Shown here piece by piece: positions 15,665 to 24,058 of a stretch of DNA of 64,000 bases. The notes beneath the pieces were generated by a model. The model had not been told where the DNA came from. It worked only from the letters and a program-made list of their open reading frames with translations, and did no database searches. Where the stretch lies: the NCBI RefSeq assembly GCF_001042595.1, contig NZ_AP012326.1, forward strand, positions 372,001 through 436,000, in the 5' to 3' direction. The number at the start of each line of letters is the position of its first letter. The first letter of the stretch is position 1. The position numbers were made by a program, and so were the translations under genes. This DNA is from Bifidobacterium dentium JCM 1195 = DSM 20436. GTDB lineage: Bacteria; Actinomycetota; Actinomycetes; Actinomycetales; Bifidobacteriaceae.

Positions 15665-17149
15665 CTACTTCTTGAGGCAACCATGCATGGCGCCGGTCGG
15701 CATGCAATGCATGTGGGTCAGATTATGCGGATCGAGGATGGAATCGAGCAATTCGGGGCTCAACACCTTCTCCTTCTGCGCGATCTCACGCACGGTGGTG
15801 TTCCTGACGAGCGCCTCCTGCGCGATGGTCATGGCCCGTTCGTAGCCGATATAGCCGATGAGCGCAGTGGCCAGTGACGAGGAACGCATGACCTCATCCA
15901 TGCCGGCTTGCTCGTTCACCGTGATGCCGCTCACGCAGTGCTCGCGGAGCGTGTCCATGGCGTTGGCGAGCGTGTGCATGCCGGTCAGCAGCGCATGCAG
16001 CATTACCGGTTCGAATGCGTTGAGCTGCAATTGCCCGGCTTCGGCGGCACAGGATATGGTGGCGTCCATGCCCATGATCATGAACACGCACTGGTTCACG
16101 CATTCCGGAATGACCGGATTGACCTTGCCCGGCATGATTGACGAGCCTGCCTGACGGGCCGGCAGATGAATCTCCTCAAACCCTGCGCGTGGTCCGCTTG
16201 CCAGTAGCCGCAGATCGTTGGCGATCTTACCCAAATGCAGGGCGGTACGTTTGATGGCGCCGGACAAGGTGACGAAATCGCCGACGTCGCTGGTGGCTCC
16301 CACCGAATCGTCGGCCGCGCGGATCGGCAGATCGGTCAGCTCCGCAAGATGCCGGATCGCACGCTCGCGGAAACGTGCGTCGGCGCAGATGCCGGTGCCG
16401 ATTGCGGTGCCGCCAAGATTGACTACGGCAAGCGGCGTTTGTTGCGATGACAGCAGTCGTGCGTCGGCGTCGAGTTGCGAGGCGAAGCCGCCGAACTCCT
16501 GGCCGAAGGTCATTGGAACGGCGTCCTGCAGTTGCGTGCGGCCGATTTTGACGATCGGCATGGTGCGCTCCGACAATGTATGGAAGGCGTCGACGAGCTG
16601 GCTGGTGCGGTCGACCAGCATGCCGGAAGCGCCGATCAGGGCGAGTCGGCATGCCGCCGGATAGGTGTCGTTGGTGGATTGCGACTTGTTGACGGTGTCG
16701 TTGGGATGGATGATGTCATACTCGCCGCGTGCGTGGTGGCCGAGTTCCAACGCACGATTGGCGATTACCTCGTTCACGTTCATGTTGGTGGAGGTGCCGG
16801 CACCGCCTTGCAGCACGTCGACGGGGAATTGGTCGTTAAGCTCGCCGGAGGCCACGTCTTCGCAGGCTCTGTCGATGAGTGCCGCCTGATATGCGTTGAT
16901 ATTGCTGAGTTCGCCGTTGGCGCGGGCACAGGCTTGCTTGACCTGCGCATAGGCGCGGATGAGTTCCGGATGATCGCTGACGGTGATGCCGGAGACGGGG
17001 AAATTATCGATGGCGCGTAGCGTGTGAATGCCCCAGTAGGCTTCGGCGGGTATTTCGGCCGATCCGATGCAATCGTGTTCGATTCGGGTCTGATGCGCCT
17101 TGCGGGTCGGCGCGATGGGCCGCTGCGGGGTATGCAGTGTCAGTGCCAT
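15665..17149 (-). CDS. aspA: Aspartate ammonia-lyase
   Basis: Deaminates aspartate to fumarate and ammonia. The start is the ATG preceded by GGAGGAAC, giving 494 residues. Superfamily signatures are TSTNMNVNEVIANRA (about 119-133) and GSSIMPGKVNP (about 335-345), the flexible catalytic-serine loop. IVKIGRTQLQDAVPMTFGQEF fits aspartate ammonia-lyase better than fumarase C. Length is near that of AspA (about 470). A promoter and a long perfect inverted repeat lie upstream. Confidence 0.9.
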   Translation of the reverse strand: MALTLHTPQRPIAPTRKAHQTRIEHDCIGSAEIPAEAYWGIHTLRAIDNFPVSGITVSDHPELIRAYAQVKQACARANGELSNINAYQAALIDRACEDVASGELNDQFPVDVLQGGAGTSTNMNVNEVIANRALELGHHARGEYDIIHPNDTVNKSQSTNDTYPAACRLALIGASGMLVDRTSQLVDAFHTLSERTMPIVKIGRTQLQDAVPMTFGQEFGGFASQLDADARLLSSQQTPLAVVNLGGTAIGTGICADARFRERAIRHLAELTDLPIRAADDSVGATSDVGDFVTLSGAIKRTALHLGKIANDLRLLASGPRAGFEEIHLPARQAGSSIMPGKVNPVIPECVNQCVFMIMGMDATISCAAEAGQLQLNAFEPVMLHALLTGMHTLANAMDTLREHCVSGITVNEQAGMDEVMRSSSLATALIGYIGYERAMTIAQEALVRNTTVREIAQKEKVLSPELLDSILDPHNLTHMHCMPTGAMHGCLKK

Positions 17150-17191
17150 GGTGTTCCTCCTGGTTGCCGGATGTTTTCCGGTCCATGGCTC

Positions 17192-17220
17192 ACCATAATC
17201 GTAAGAAATACATCGCACAA
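17192..17220 (-). promoter_or_regulatory. aspA promoter (TTGTGC-17-TATGGT)
   Basis: On the minus strand, TTGTGC (17215-17220) is 17 bases from TATGGT (17192-17197), placing the start about 35 bases before the aspA ATG. The -35 is 7 bp from the inverted repeat that begins at 17228. Confidence 0.5.
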
Positions 17221-17227
17221 GATGAAT

Positions 17228-17283
17228 ATATCCCCGATATTCCGTAGGATGAGTCGATTCAATCGATGGAATATCGGGGATAT
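17228..17283. promoter_or_regulatory. 16-bp perfect inverted repeat upstream of aspA
   Basis: ATATCCCCGATATTCC (17228-17243) and its exact reverse complement (17268-17283) flank a 24-bp spacer that holds the nested palindrome TCGATTCAATCGA (17253-17265). Flanking TGAATATA repeats at 17223 and 17287 extend the symmetry. It is directly upstream of the proposed aspA -35 and downstream of rimM. It could be an operator or activator site for aspA, or a hairpin ending the rpsP operon; no T run follows. Confidence 0.7.
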
Positions 17284-17358
17284 GCTGCTGAATATACTTC
17301 GGGGGGCGGCGTCCGGGAATCTGCTTTGGCGGGAATCCGTTTTTTTGAGGGATTGCCG

Positions 17359-17958
17359 TTACAGTCCTGGAATGAGTCCGCCTGGCGGATTCAAAGTGAG
17401 ATAGCCTTCCTCCAAATCGATGTCCGGTACGAGCTCGTCGACGAACGGCACCAACGCACTGTTCTCAACGACCACGCCATCGGCATCCTTGACCGGGTTG
17501 GCGAGACGGATTTTCAGCAGCCATTGGGCCACCTCAATCACATCCACGACCTTGCCGATCGCCATACCGGGTTCGAGCCCCAGTGTGTTGTCGTCGGCAA
17601 GACGTGCCTCCAGACCGATCAGGTCTTTCGGATACCACTCGTCGGCCTGAAGCATCTCCTCCGGATCGTCGGCCTCGCCATAGAGCACAGTGCCGTTGGC
17701 GGCTTCTGACGAGTCACGATTGTCGATGCCCTCGAATTTGATGATCCAACGGTTCTTGAAGGTACGGGAGTGTTCCACCACGTACTCTTCTTCGCCGTCT
17801 TTCGTGTACAGCACAGCACCGGGAGCGAATCGGTATTCCGGTTCGTCCGTAAAGATCTGCACGGTGACTTCACCTTTGAGTCCCTGCGCACGTCCGATAC
17901 GACAGACCCTCAGCAGCTCAGGCTGTTGAGGGTCGTCTACATGCATCTCACGCACCAC
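17359..17958 (-). CDS. rimM: 16S rRNA processing protein RimM
   Basis: Assembly factor for the 30S head that binds S19. Of 199 residues, the N-terminal RimM domain (LRVCRIGRAQGLKGEVTVQIFTDEP, about 15-39) is followed by a PRC-barrel domain with EWYPKDLIGLEARL and PFVDELVPDIDLEEGYLTLNPP. A second ATG four codons in (17946) is an alternative start. It closes the rpsP-khpA-rimM operon, 9 bp after khpA. Confidence 0.93.
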   Translation of the reverse strand: MVREMHVDDPQQPELLRVCRIGRAQGLKGEVTVQIFTDEPEYRFAPGAVLYTKDGEEEYVVEHSRTFKNRWIIKFEGIDNRDSSEAANGTVLYGEADDPEEMLQADEWYPKDLIGLEARLADDNTLGLEPGMAIGKVVDVIEVAQWLLKIRLANPVKDADGVVVENSALVPFVDELVPDIDLEEGYLTLNPPGGLIPGL

Positions 17959-17967
17959 GCTAGGATC

Positions 17968-18207
17968 TCACCTGCGCACATCCATGATGTCGACGCGCAC
18001 CTTATGGTCGGACAGCGCCTGTACCACGGTGCGGATCGCATTGGCCGTGCGGCCGCTGCGTCCAATGACGCGACCGATGTCTTCCGGGTTCACGCGCACG
18101 CGAATAAGTTCGCCGCGCGCGTTCTCATGGGACTTGACGGAAACGTCGTCGGGAAAATCGACGATGTTCTTGATCAGATGTTCCACAGCCTGGGCGAGCA
18201 TGATCAC
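17968..18207 (-). CDS. khpA: KH-domain RNA-binding protein KhpA
   Basis: A small single KH-domain protein (79 residues from GTG). The KH core [18 protein letters not shown] holds the GxxG loop (GRSG). The GTG overlaps the rpsP stop as GTGA, indicating translational coupling; an ATG two codons on is an alternative start. Found between rpsP and rimM in many Gram-positive bacteria, where KhpA proteins bind many RNAs and affect cell division. Confidence 0.92.
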   Translation of the reverse strand: MIMLAQAVEHLIKNIVDFPDDVSVKSHENARGELIRVRVNPEDIGRVIGRSGRTANAIRTVVQALSDHKVRVDIMDVRR

Positions 18208-18653
18208 TCAGCTTCCGCAGCCGGCTCTTCAGCCGGGGCTTCCTCAGTGGCGGCGGCTTCGGCTTCGGCGGCGGCCTTGGCGGCGGCTTCAGACTTTGCT
18301 GCCTTCAGCTTCTGGGCCTGGGCTTCGACGGCCTCAACACGAGCGGCGGCATCCGGACCAGCCTCAACGGTTTTCAGGGTGCCCTCAGCACCGTCGAGAC
18401 CCTTGAACTTCTGCCAGTCACCGGTGATCTTCAGCAGGTTCAGCACCTGCTCGGTCGGCTGGGCGCCAACGCCGAGCCAGTACTGAGCGCGCTCGGAATT
18501 GATGTTGATGGTCGAAGGCTGGGTGTTCGGATTGTAGGTACCGATCTCTTCGATGGCGCGGCCATCACGCTTGGTACGGGAATCCATGATCACCACGCGG
18601 TAGAACGCGTAGAACTTCTTACCCATGCGCTTCAGACGAATCTTGGTTGCCAA
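18204..18653 (-). CDS. rpsP: 30S ribosomal protein S16 with Ala/Glu-rich tail
   Basis: The conserved S16 core ([21 protein letters not shown] to about residue 90) is followed by a tail of some 55 residues built of Ala, Glu, Lys and Pro, so 149 residues in total against about 80-90 in E. coli. Such tails are common in actinobacterial S16. AAGGAGAGC is the SD. First gene of rpsP-khpA-rimM. Confidence 0.96.
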   Translation of the reverse strand: MATKIRLKRMGKKFYAFYRVVIMDSRTKRDGRAIEEIGTYNPNTQPSTININSERAQYWLGVGAQPTEQVLNLLKITGDWQKFKGLDGAEGTLKTVEAGPDAAARVEAVEAQAQKLKAAKSEAAAKAAAEAEAAATEEAPAEEPAAEAE

Positions 18654-18777
18654 AATGGCTCTCCTTGTAACTAGGGGTGTGTGTTTCGTGTTCTGTGTGG
18701 GGCACGGAATCCGAAACCCACGTGTTCCTCACGTCACGCGATAGTTAGAGGGCTTCGCGCGCGCGAATAACTGGGTA

Positions 18778-18783
18778 ATTATA
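18778..18783 (-). promoter_or_regulatory. rpsP -10 box
   Basis: A perfect TATAAT on the minus strand about 125 bases upstream of rpsP. No clear -35 at the normal distance, so the assignment rests on the -10 alone. Confidence 0.45.
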
Positions 18784-18833
18784 ACTGTGGGGTCTGGACG
18801 CGCCGGCATCGCGCGTCGGCAATCCTCCTGCTT

Positions 18834-19035
18834 TCCCAATCTACCGACGGTGGCGTGCCCTTAGCGTCGGCGGATTATGGCGCCACCCAATCTACCGACG
18901 GTGACAGCGTCTCAGTGTCGGCGGATTGTGAAGATCACTCAATCTACCGATTCTGGCAGCGCCTTGCCGTCGGTAGATTGTGAGGTTTCCCAAACTGTCG
19001 ACGGTGGCGTGCCTTTAGCGTCGGTGGATTGGGAA
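18834..19035. repeat. Palindromic repeat cluster B (four elements)
   Basis: Elements at 18834-18880, 18884-18930, 18938-18984 and 18987-19035, spaced 49-54 bp. Left arms read CCAATCTACCGACGG, or variants in the third and fourth copies. Right arms read CGTCGGCGGATTA, TGTCGGCGGATTG, CGTCGGTAGATTG and CGTCGGTGGATTG. This is the only cluster in a divergent region, between the 5' ends of rpsP and the EEP gene, so not all clusters sit at gene ends. Confidence 0.9.
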
Positions 19036-19192
19036 ACGACTTGCCGGGTTGTCTGATTCTGGAGAATCGGACAACCGTGAGGTGTTTGGGCGGGTCTGAT
19101 TGTCCGGACTTCCGGAATCAGCCAAATTGGATACACTGGGGAATCTACGTATTCGATCTTGCAACGAACGGTTTGCAAAGGGAGTTGCCTCG

Positions 19193-20236
19193 ATGATTAT
19201 CGCGCTTTGGATTGTGTTGCTGGTCTGCATCGTGTGGATTGCGCTCGGTGAAATGCCTGCCGGATGGGACGGCCATCTACCGTTGCCGTATCTGATTGCG
19301 CTGATTCCGTTCATGTGGATTCCGACGCTGACCATTTCGATTGCTGGGTTCGCGCTGCATGAAATCGCTCTCGGCTGCACTGCGCTGGCCGTCTGCCTTG
19401 CATCACTATTGCGTAAGGAACAGTATTGGATCAACAATCTGCAGACGCACAACACTGCGCAGATGATTGCCGACAGGCTTGCGGAAAAGCGTGAAACATC
19501 GCGTGAAAACAATACTGAGGAGACCGAGACTGGAGCGGAGGACGCCCGGCATGGTCAGTTCCGCGTGATGACGCTGAACTGCCGATTCGGCCGTGCAAAT
19601 GCTGCCGCGATTGTGGAAGCCGTCAAACGATATGACATCGCCGTACTTGCGTTGCAGGAACTTACGGAGAACCTGATCGCCGAGCTGGATGCGGCGGGCC
19701 TTGCCGATCTGTTGCCTTATCGTCAGCTGGGCGAGGTGAAGGAATCGGATAATGGCGGGTTCAACGGCGTCTGGATTCGTGTGGAACCAAGTGATGCTTC
19801 ACCGGTCACGGTGGTGATTCCGGCCGCCGATGTGCCGGGACTATGCTTTCCGATTGATTCGATGCGGAGCATCACCTTTGCGTCGGCGCATCCGAAATCG
19901 CCGATGCGCGGCTGCCGCGACTGGTCTGCTGGCATTATCGGATTGGGCGCCTTCGCTACTACGCAGAATCAAGGTGATATCACCGTGGTGATGGGCGATC
20001 TGAACTCCGGTACCGATCATCCGAGTTTCAGAAAGCTAATGCGGCTGGGATTCAAGGATGCCGCGTTGGTCGAGGCGAAAGGTCGCCGTGCTACGTTCCC
20101 CTCATGGCTGCCGTGGCCGCGCATCATTCTTGACCATGTATTGTTCACGTCGGGGCTGGATGCCTCCGACGTGCGGTCCTTCACCGTCGAAGGTAGCGAT
20201 CATCTGGCGCTGGCCGCCACCCTGACTCTCAAATAA
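19193..20236 (+). CDS. Membrane-anchored endonuclease/exonuclease/phosphatase (EEP) family protein
   Basis: Starts at the ATG preceded by AAAGGGAGTTG, giving 347 residues. Three hydrophobic spans occupy about 1-95, followed by a charged linker (about 105-120). An EEP domain follows with RVMTLNCRFG, LALQELTENL (catalytic Glu), VVMGDLNSGTDHPSF (Asp/Asn pair) and the terminal GSDHLAL (Asp-His). The fold includes nucleases, sphingomyelinases and phosphoinositide phosphatases; the bacterial membrane-linked versions are uncharacterised, so the substrate is open. It converges on ffh. Confidence 0.85.
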   Translation: MIIALWIVLLVCIVWIALGEMPAGWDGHLPLPYLIALIPFMWIPTLTISIAGFALHEIALGCTALAVCLASLLRKEQYWINNLQTHNTAQMIADRLAEKRETSRENNTEETETGAEDARHGQFRVMTLNCRFGRANAAAIVEAVKRYDIAVLALQELTENLIAELDAAGLADLLPYRQLGEVKESDNGGFNGVWIRVEPSDASPVTVVIPAADVPGLCFPIDSMRSITFASAHPKSPMRGCRDWSAGIIGLGAFATTQNQGDITVVMGDLNSGTDHPSFRKLMRLGFKDAALVEAKGRRATFPSWLPWPRIILDHVLFTSGLDASDVRSFTVEGSDHLALAATLTLK

Positions 20237-20243
20237 TCCGGCA

Positions 20244-20396
20244 TCCTCAATCTGCCGACGCTTACAGCACCCTGAGCGTCGGCAGATTGAGACAGCACCG
20301 CAATCTACCGACGGTGACGGTCCGTGAGTGTCGGCAGATTGGATATTCTCCCAAACTGCCGACGGTGAGGTGCTGTGAGCGTCAGCAGAGTGAGGA
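20244..20396. repeat. Palindromic repeat cluster C (three elements)
   Basis: Elements at 20244-20292, 20299-20342 and 20349-20396, about 50-55 bp apart, starting 7 bases after the EEP stop. Arms read CAATCTGCCGACGC, CAATCTACCGACGG and CAAACTGCCGACGG on the left, with CGTCGGCAGATTG, TGTCGGCAGATTG and CGTCAGCAGAGTG on the right. The third is the most degenerate of the family. Confidence 0.9.
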
Positions 20397-20417
20397 GAAT
20401 GAGAAGGCATACGCGAA

Positions 20418-20449
20418 GAGGGCATCGGATTGGCTTCCGATGCCCTCTG
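20418..20449. terminator. Bidirectional hairpin between EEP gene and ffh
   Basis: A 13-bp inverted repeat AGAGGGCATCGGA / TCCGATGCCCTCT with a 6-nt loop, in the convergent gap after repeat cluster C. No T run on either strand. Confidence 0.65.
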
Positions 20450-20463
20450 TTGGCGAGTGAACC

Positions 20464-20568
20464 GATCCGTAGGTGGGTGGTTCCGCAGGCGGGTGGTTCC
20501 CAGTAGGGGTGGATGGCTCGTGAGCGGACGATCACCCCATAGCGGATAGATCCGCAGGCGGGCGATCC
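20464..20568. repeat. Degenerate GATCCGCAGGCGGG-type direct repeats
   Basis: Related units of about 20 bp: GATCCGTAGGTGGGTGGTTC (20464), TTCCGCAGGCGGGTGGTTCC (20481), a diverged copy near 20501 and GATCCGCAGGCGGGCGATCC (20549). They fill the rest of the 347-bp convergent gap up to the ffh stop and differ from the ACCGACG palindromes. Confidence 0.6.
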
Positions 20569-20583
20569 TGCAGTCGGAACGGG

Positions 20584-22227
20584 TCAGTGCAGCAGACCGG
20601 ACAGACCGCCGCCGAAGTTCGGCGGCAACTCCGTGCCCGAATCGCCCATCACATCTTGCAAACCAGCCGGAAGCGCCGGATTCTGCGGTTTCTTGGCGAA
20701 AGCGGAGCCACTCGACTTGCCGCCGGAGTTCTTGCCGGCGAGCTTGTCCCGCAATGCTTTCTCCTCAGCCTCGCGCTTCATCGGATTGCCGGACTTGGAA
20801 CCCTTCTTCTTGCCCTTCTTGCTCTTGCCCTTGCCGCCACCCATGGACGGGCCGCCGAAACCGGGCATGCCGGCACCGGCTTTGTTGCTCATGCGGCGCA
20901 TCATCTTCGAGGCCTGCTCGAAACGTTGCAACAGCGCATTGACCTGCGAGACGGTCACGCCGGAACCGTAGGCGATACGGGCGCGACGGGAACCGTCGAT
21001 AATCGAAGGATCGCGTCGCTCCGCCGGAGTCATCGAACGGATGATGGCTTCGGTACGGTCGATCTCCTTCTCATCGAACTGTTCAAGTTCCTTACGGTGC
21101 GCGGCCATGCCAGGAATCATGCCGAGCAGATTCTTCATCGGGCCGAGCTTGCGCACCTGCTGCAGCTGGTCGAGGAAATCGTCAAGACCGAAGGAGCCGT
21201 CGGAAATCTTCACGGCGGCCTTACGGGCCTCCTCCTCATCGAACTGCTTCTGCGCCTGCTCGATCAGGGTGAGGATATCGCCCATGTCGAGGATGCGGGA
21301 AGCCATGCGATCCGGGTGGAAGACTTCGAAATCCTTCAATCCTTCGCCCGTCGAAGCGAACAGGATCGGCTTGCCGGTAACGGATGCGACGGAAAGCGCG
21401 GCACCGCCACGAGCATCGCCATCAAGCTTGGAAAGCACCACGCCGGTGAAGTCCACGCCTTCGTCGAACGCCTTCGCCGTCTGCACGGCATCCTGACCGA
21501 TCATCGCGTCGATGACGAACAGGATCTCATTCGGTTGCACGGCATCGCGGATATCGCGGGCCTGCCTCATCAGTTCCTCATCAACACCGAGACGGCCTGC
21601 GGTATCGATGATGACCGTGTCATACAGCTTCTGCCTGGCGAACGCCACGGAATCGCGGGCCACCTTCACCGGGTCTCCGGTGGTCAGGCCCGGAGAGGCA
21701 ACGGCCTCACCGCCGGCGGACTGCACGCCCTTTTCCGGCGCATACACCGGTACGCCGGCGCGCTCGCCGACCACCTGCAACTGCGTCACCGCGTTCGGAC
21801 GTTGCAAATCGGCCGCGACAAGCAGCGGGGTATGGCCGGAATCCTTCAGCCAATAGCCCAGCTTGCCGGCGAGCGTCGTCTTACCGGCGCCCTGAAGGCC
21901 TGCGAGCATGATGATCGTCGGCGGATTCTTTGCGAAGTTCAGCGGACGATCCACGCCGGCGCCGAGCACGTCAGTGAGCTCTTCGTTGACGATCTTCACG
22001 ACCTGCTGCGCCGGATTCAGCGCCTGCGAAACCTCAGTGCCGAGCGCACGCTCGCGGATACGGCCGGTAAAGGAACGCACCACGTCGAGCGCCACATCGG
22101 CGTCGAGCAGCGCGCGGCGAATCTCACGGATCGTACCGTCGATATCGGCCTCGGAAAGCTTGCCTTTGCTCTTCAGATGCTTGAAGGCATTCGAGAGCCT
22201 GTCTGTCAAAGAACTAAATGCTGCCAT
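20584..22227 (-). CDS. ffh: Signal recognition particle protein Ffh
   Basis: GTPase that binds signal peptides and the SRP RNA for co-translational membrane targeting. 547 residues. An N domain (about 1-85) is followed by a G domain with G1 GLQGAGKTT (110-118), DTAGR and SKLDGDARGGAALS, and an M domain with KLGPMKNLLGMIPG and the methionine-rich RRMSNKAGAGM. An extra loop (KGVQSAGGEAVASPGLTTGD) follows VPVYAPE in the G domain. The C-terminal 90 residues are a Lys/Gly/Ser-rich tail, longer than in E. coli Ffh (453). Confidence 0.97.
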   Translation of the reverse strand: MAAFSSLTDRLSNAFKHLKSKGKLSEADIDGTIREIRRALLDADVALDVVRSFTGRIRERALGTEVSQALNPAQQVVKIVNEELTDVLGAGVDRPLNFAKNPPTIIMLAGLQGAGKTTLAGKLGYWLKDSGHTPLLVAADLQRPNAVTQLQVVGERAGVPVYAPEKGVQSAGGEAVASPGLTTGDPVKVARDSVAFARQKLYDTVIIDTAGRLGVDEELMRQARDIRDAVQPNEILFVIDAMIGQDAVQTAKAFDEGVDFTGVVLSKLDGDARGGAALSVASVTGKPILFASTGEGLKDFEVFHPDRMASRILDMGDILTLIEQAQKQFDEEEARKAAVKISDGSFGLDDFLDQLQQVRKLGPMKNLLGMIPGMAAHRKELEQFDEKEIDRTEAIIRSMTPAERRDPSIIDGSRRARIAYGSGVTVSQVNALLQRFEQASKMMRRMSNKAGAGMPGFGGPSMGGGKGKSKKGKKKGSKSGNPMKREAEEKALRDKLAGKNSGGKSSGSAFAKKPQNPALPAGLQDVMGDSGTELPPNFGGGLSGLLH

Positions 22228-22287
22228 AATGTTCCCCAGTCTAGCCGTTTGCTCGGATAGATGACTATGCGATGGACGATTGGACGA

Positions 22288-23931
22288 CTACTGCAGCGAC
22301 CAAGTGGAGCCCTGCGGACCGTCTTCGATGGCGATGCCTGCCGCGTTCAGTGCGTTGCGAATCGCGTCGGCTCGGGCGAAATCCTTGGATTTGCGGGCTT
22401 CGGCACGTTCGGCCAACTGTTCGGAAACGAGCTTGTCGAGCGCCGCATGCTCGGCGGAATCGGCGGCAGCGCCAGCCGCGCCTCCTGCAACGCCGCCATT
22501 CACCCATGGTTCGGCCAGCGGATCCAATCCCAACGTATCGAGCATCGCACGCACATTCACGAGTGCTTCGCGCACTTCGGCTTTGGCGGCATCCGAATCG
22601 GCGCGGTCGGCCAGTTTCGACAGCAACGTGTTGCCGGAACGGATCGCCGTGAAAATCGCAGCGGTCGCACCGGAAACGTTGATGTCGTCATTCATTGCGG
22701 CAACGAAATCGGCCGGCAGCGCATCCGCGGAAATCGCGGCGATCTCATCATGGGACGGCTGTTCGCCGACGGCGGCGCCGGCGCGTTCGATGAAATTCGC
22801 CACGCGATCGTAGGCGGACTGCGCTTCGGCCAGCGTCTGATCGGACCATTCCAGCATGGAACGGTACTGTACGGAACCAAGTGCGTAACGCACCACCCAG
22901 GCGGAATTTTCCGCCAGAACCGCCGGAACGGACAGGCCGTTGCCGAGCGACTTGCTCATCTTTTCGCCTTTTGCGGTGACCCAAGCGGAATGCATCCAAC
23001 GGGCGGCCGAATCGTAACCGGCGGCGCGCGTCTGCGCCATCTCGTTCTCGTGGTGCGGGAATCGCAGATCGAGGCCGCCGCCGTGAATGTCGAACATGTC
23101 CTTCAGATAGCGATGGCTCATCGCGGAGCATTCGATATGCCAGCCCGGACGACCCGTACCGAACGGTGTGTTCCAACGGGCGTCGAGCGGATCGGAATCC
23201 TTCGGGGCCTTCCACAACGCGAAATCGCGCGGATCATGCTTGTCGGGCGACATGTCGGCCGGGTCGATCGGGTTGTATTTGTCGTCGCCGGCATTGTCGA
23301 CGGACGGTCCCATCGCGTCGGTGATCTTGGATGCATCATCGGAGACGGCGGTTTGTTTCTGATGCGTCAGTTCGCCATAATGCGGCCAGCTGGCCACGTC
23401 GAAGTAGACGTTGCCGGTCGGATTGCCGTTCTCGTCGGTCACCACATAACCGTGGCCGTTGTCGATGATCTTCCGAATAAGGTCGATCATGTCGATCATG
23501 TGGCCGGTGGCGCGAGGTTCGTAGGTCGGCGGCTCGACGCCGAGCGTATCGTATGCTTCAGTGAACTCGCGTTCGTAGATGTAGGCACGTTCCCACCATT
23601 GCTGACCTGCGGCGGCCGCCTTGTCGAGAATCTTGTCGTCGATGTCGGTGACGTTGCGCACGAATGTGACCTTGTAGCCGAGACGCTGGAACCAGCGACG
23701 TACCACGTCGAATGCGACGGCAGCGCGGATATGGCCGATATGCGGTGAGCTCTGCACCGTGGCGCCACACACGTAGATACCGACCTGGCCGGGTCTGAGC
23801 GGCACGAAACTCGACACCGTGTGCGAGGCGGTGTCGTACAGCTTCAGTTCGGTTGCGGCGCCAGCCACCGTTTGGACTGTGCCGGCAACGCCGGAAGTGT
23901 TGGTATTCTGCGGTTCTTGCGTGTTCGTCAT
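22288..23931 (-). CDS. cysS: Cysteinyl-tRNA synthetase
   Basis: Class I synthetase of 547 residues. A zinc-ligand cysteine lies at VCGATVQ (C55), HIGH at 64-67 and KMSKS near 324-328. The helix CSAMSHRYLKD and the FPHHENEMAQT segment are typical. The ATG at 23931 is preferred over the in-frame ATG at 23961 because neither has a strong SD and the shorter form matches family length. About 30 residues precede the conserved start ELKLYDT. A TTCACA-16-TACAAT promoter lies upstream. Confidence 0.94.
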   Translation of the reverse strand: MTNTQEPQNTNTSGVAGTVQTVAGAATELKLYDTASHTVSSFVPLRPGQVGIYVCGATVQSSPHIGHIRAAVAFDVVRRWFQRLGYKVTFVRNVTDIDDKILDKAAAAGQQWWERAYIYEREFTEAYDTLGVEPPTYEPRATGHMIDMIDLIRKIIDNGHGYVVTDENGNPTGNVYFDVASWPHYGELTHQKQTAVSDDASKITDAMGPSVDNAGDDKYNPIDPADMSPDKHDPRDFALWKAPKDSDPLDARWNTPFGTGRPGWHIECSAMSHRYLKDMFDIHGGGLDLRFPHHENEMAQTRAAGYDSAARWMHSAWVTAKGEKMSKSLGNGLSVPAVLAENSAWVVRYALGSVQYRSMLEWSDQTLAEAQSAYDRVANFIERAGAAVGEQPSHDEIAAISADALPADFVAAMNDDINVSGATAAIFTAIRSGNTLLSKLADRADSDAAKAEVREALVNVRAMLDTLGLDPLAEPWVNGGVAGGAAGAAADSAEHAALDKLVSEQLAERAEARKSKDFARADAIRNALNAAGIAIEDGPQGSTWSLQ

Positions 23932-23997
23932 ACCCACGAGAGTATTGCCAGAATCGGACATACTAATGCATGGAATCCGCAGGCTAAGTGGAAAACG

Positions 23998-24025
23998 ATT
24001 GTAGCTGATTTGTCGAATTTGTGAA
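23998..24025 (-). promoter_or_regulatory. cysS promoter (TTCACA-16-TACAAT)
   Basis: Minus-strand TTCACA (24020-24025) and TACAAT (23998-24003) with a 16-base spacer, about 65 bases upstream of the preferred cysS start. It overlaps the short region that must also hold the promoter of the divergent amidotransferase gene. Confidence 0.5.
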
Positions 24026-24058
24026 TGTTGTTTACGTGGGTGATGTAACAATGGTTGC

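Larger units (their letters stand above)
18654..19192. other. 539-bp divergent intergenic region between rpsP and the EEP gene
   Basis: The rpsP-proximal part (18654-18833) contains the rpsP promoter and a CG-alternating tract (GCGCGCGCGAA near 18758). The central part (18834-19035) is filled by four palindromic repeat elements. The remaining 150 bases lead into the EEP gene, with AAAGGGAG as its SD. No additional gene is supported. Confidence 0.7.

Noticed and set aside
20587..22260. A 557-codon open frame antisense to ffh
   Set aside because: Ffh carries complete GTPase and M-domain motifs; the antisense product has none.
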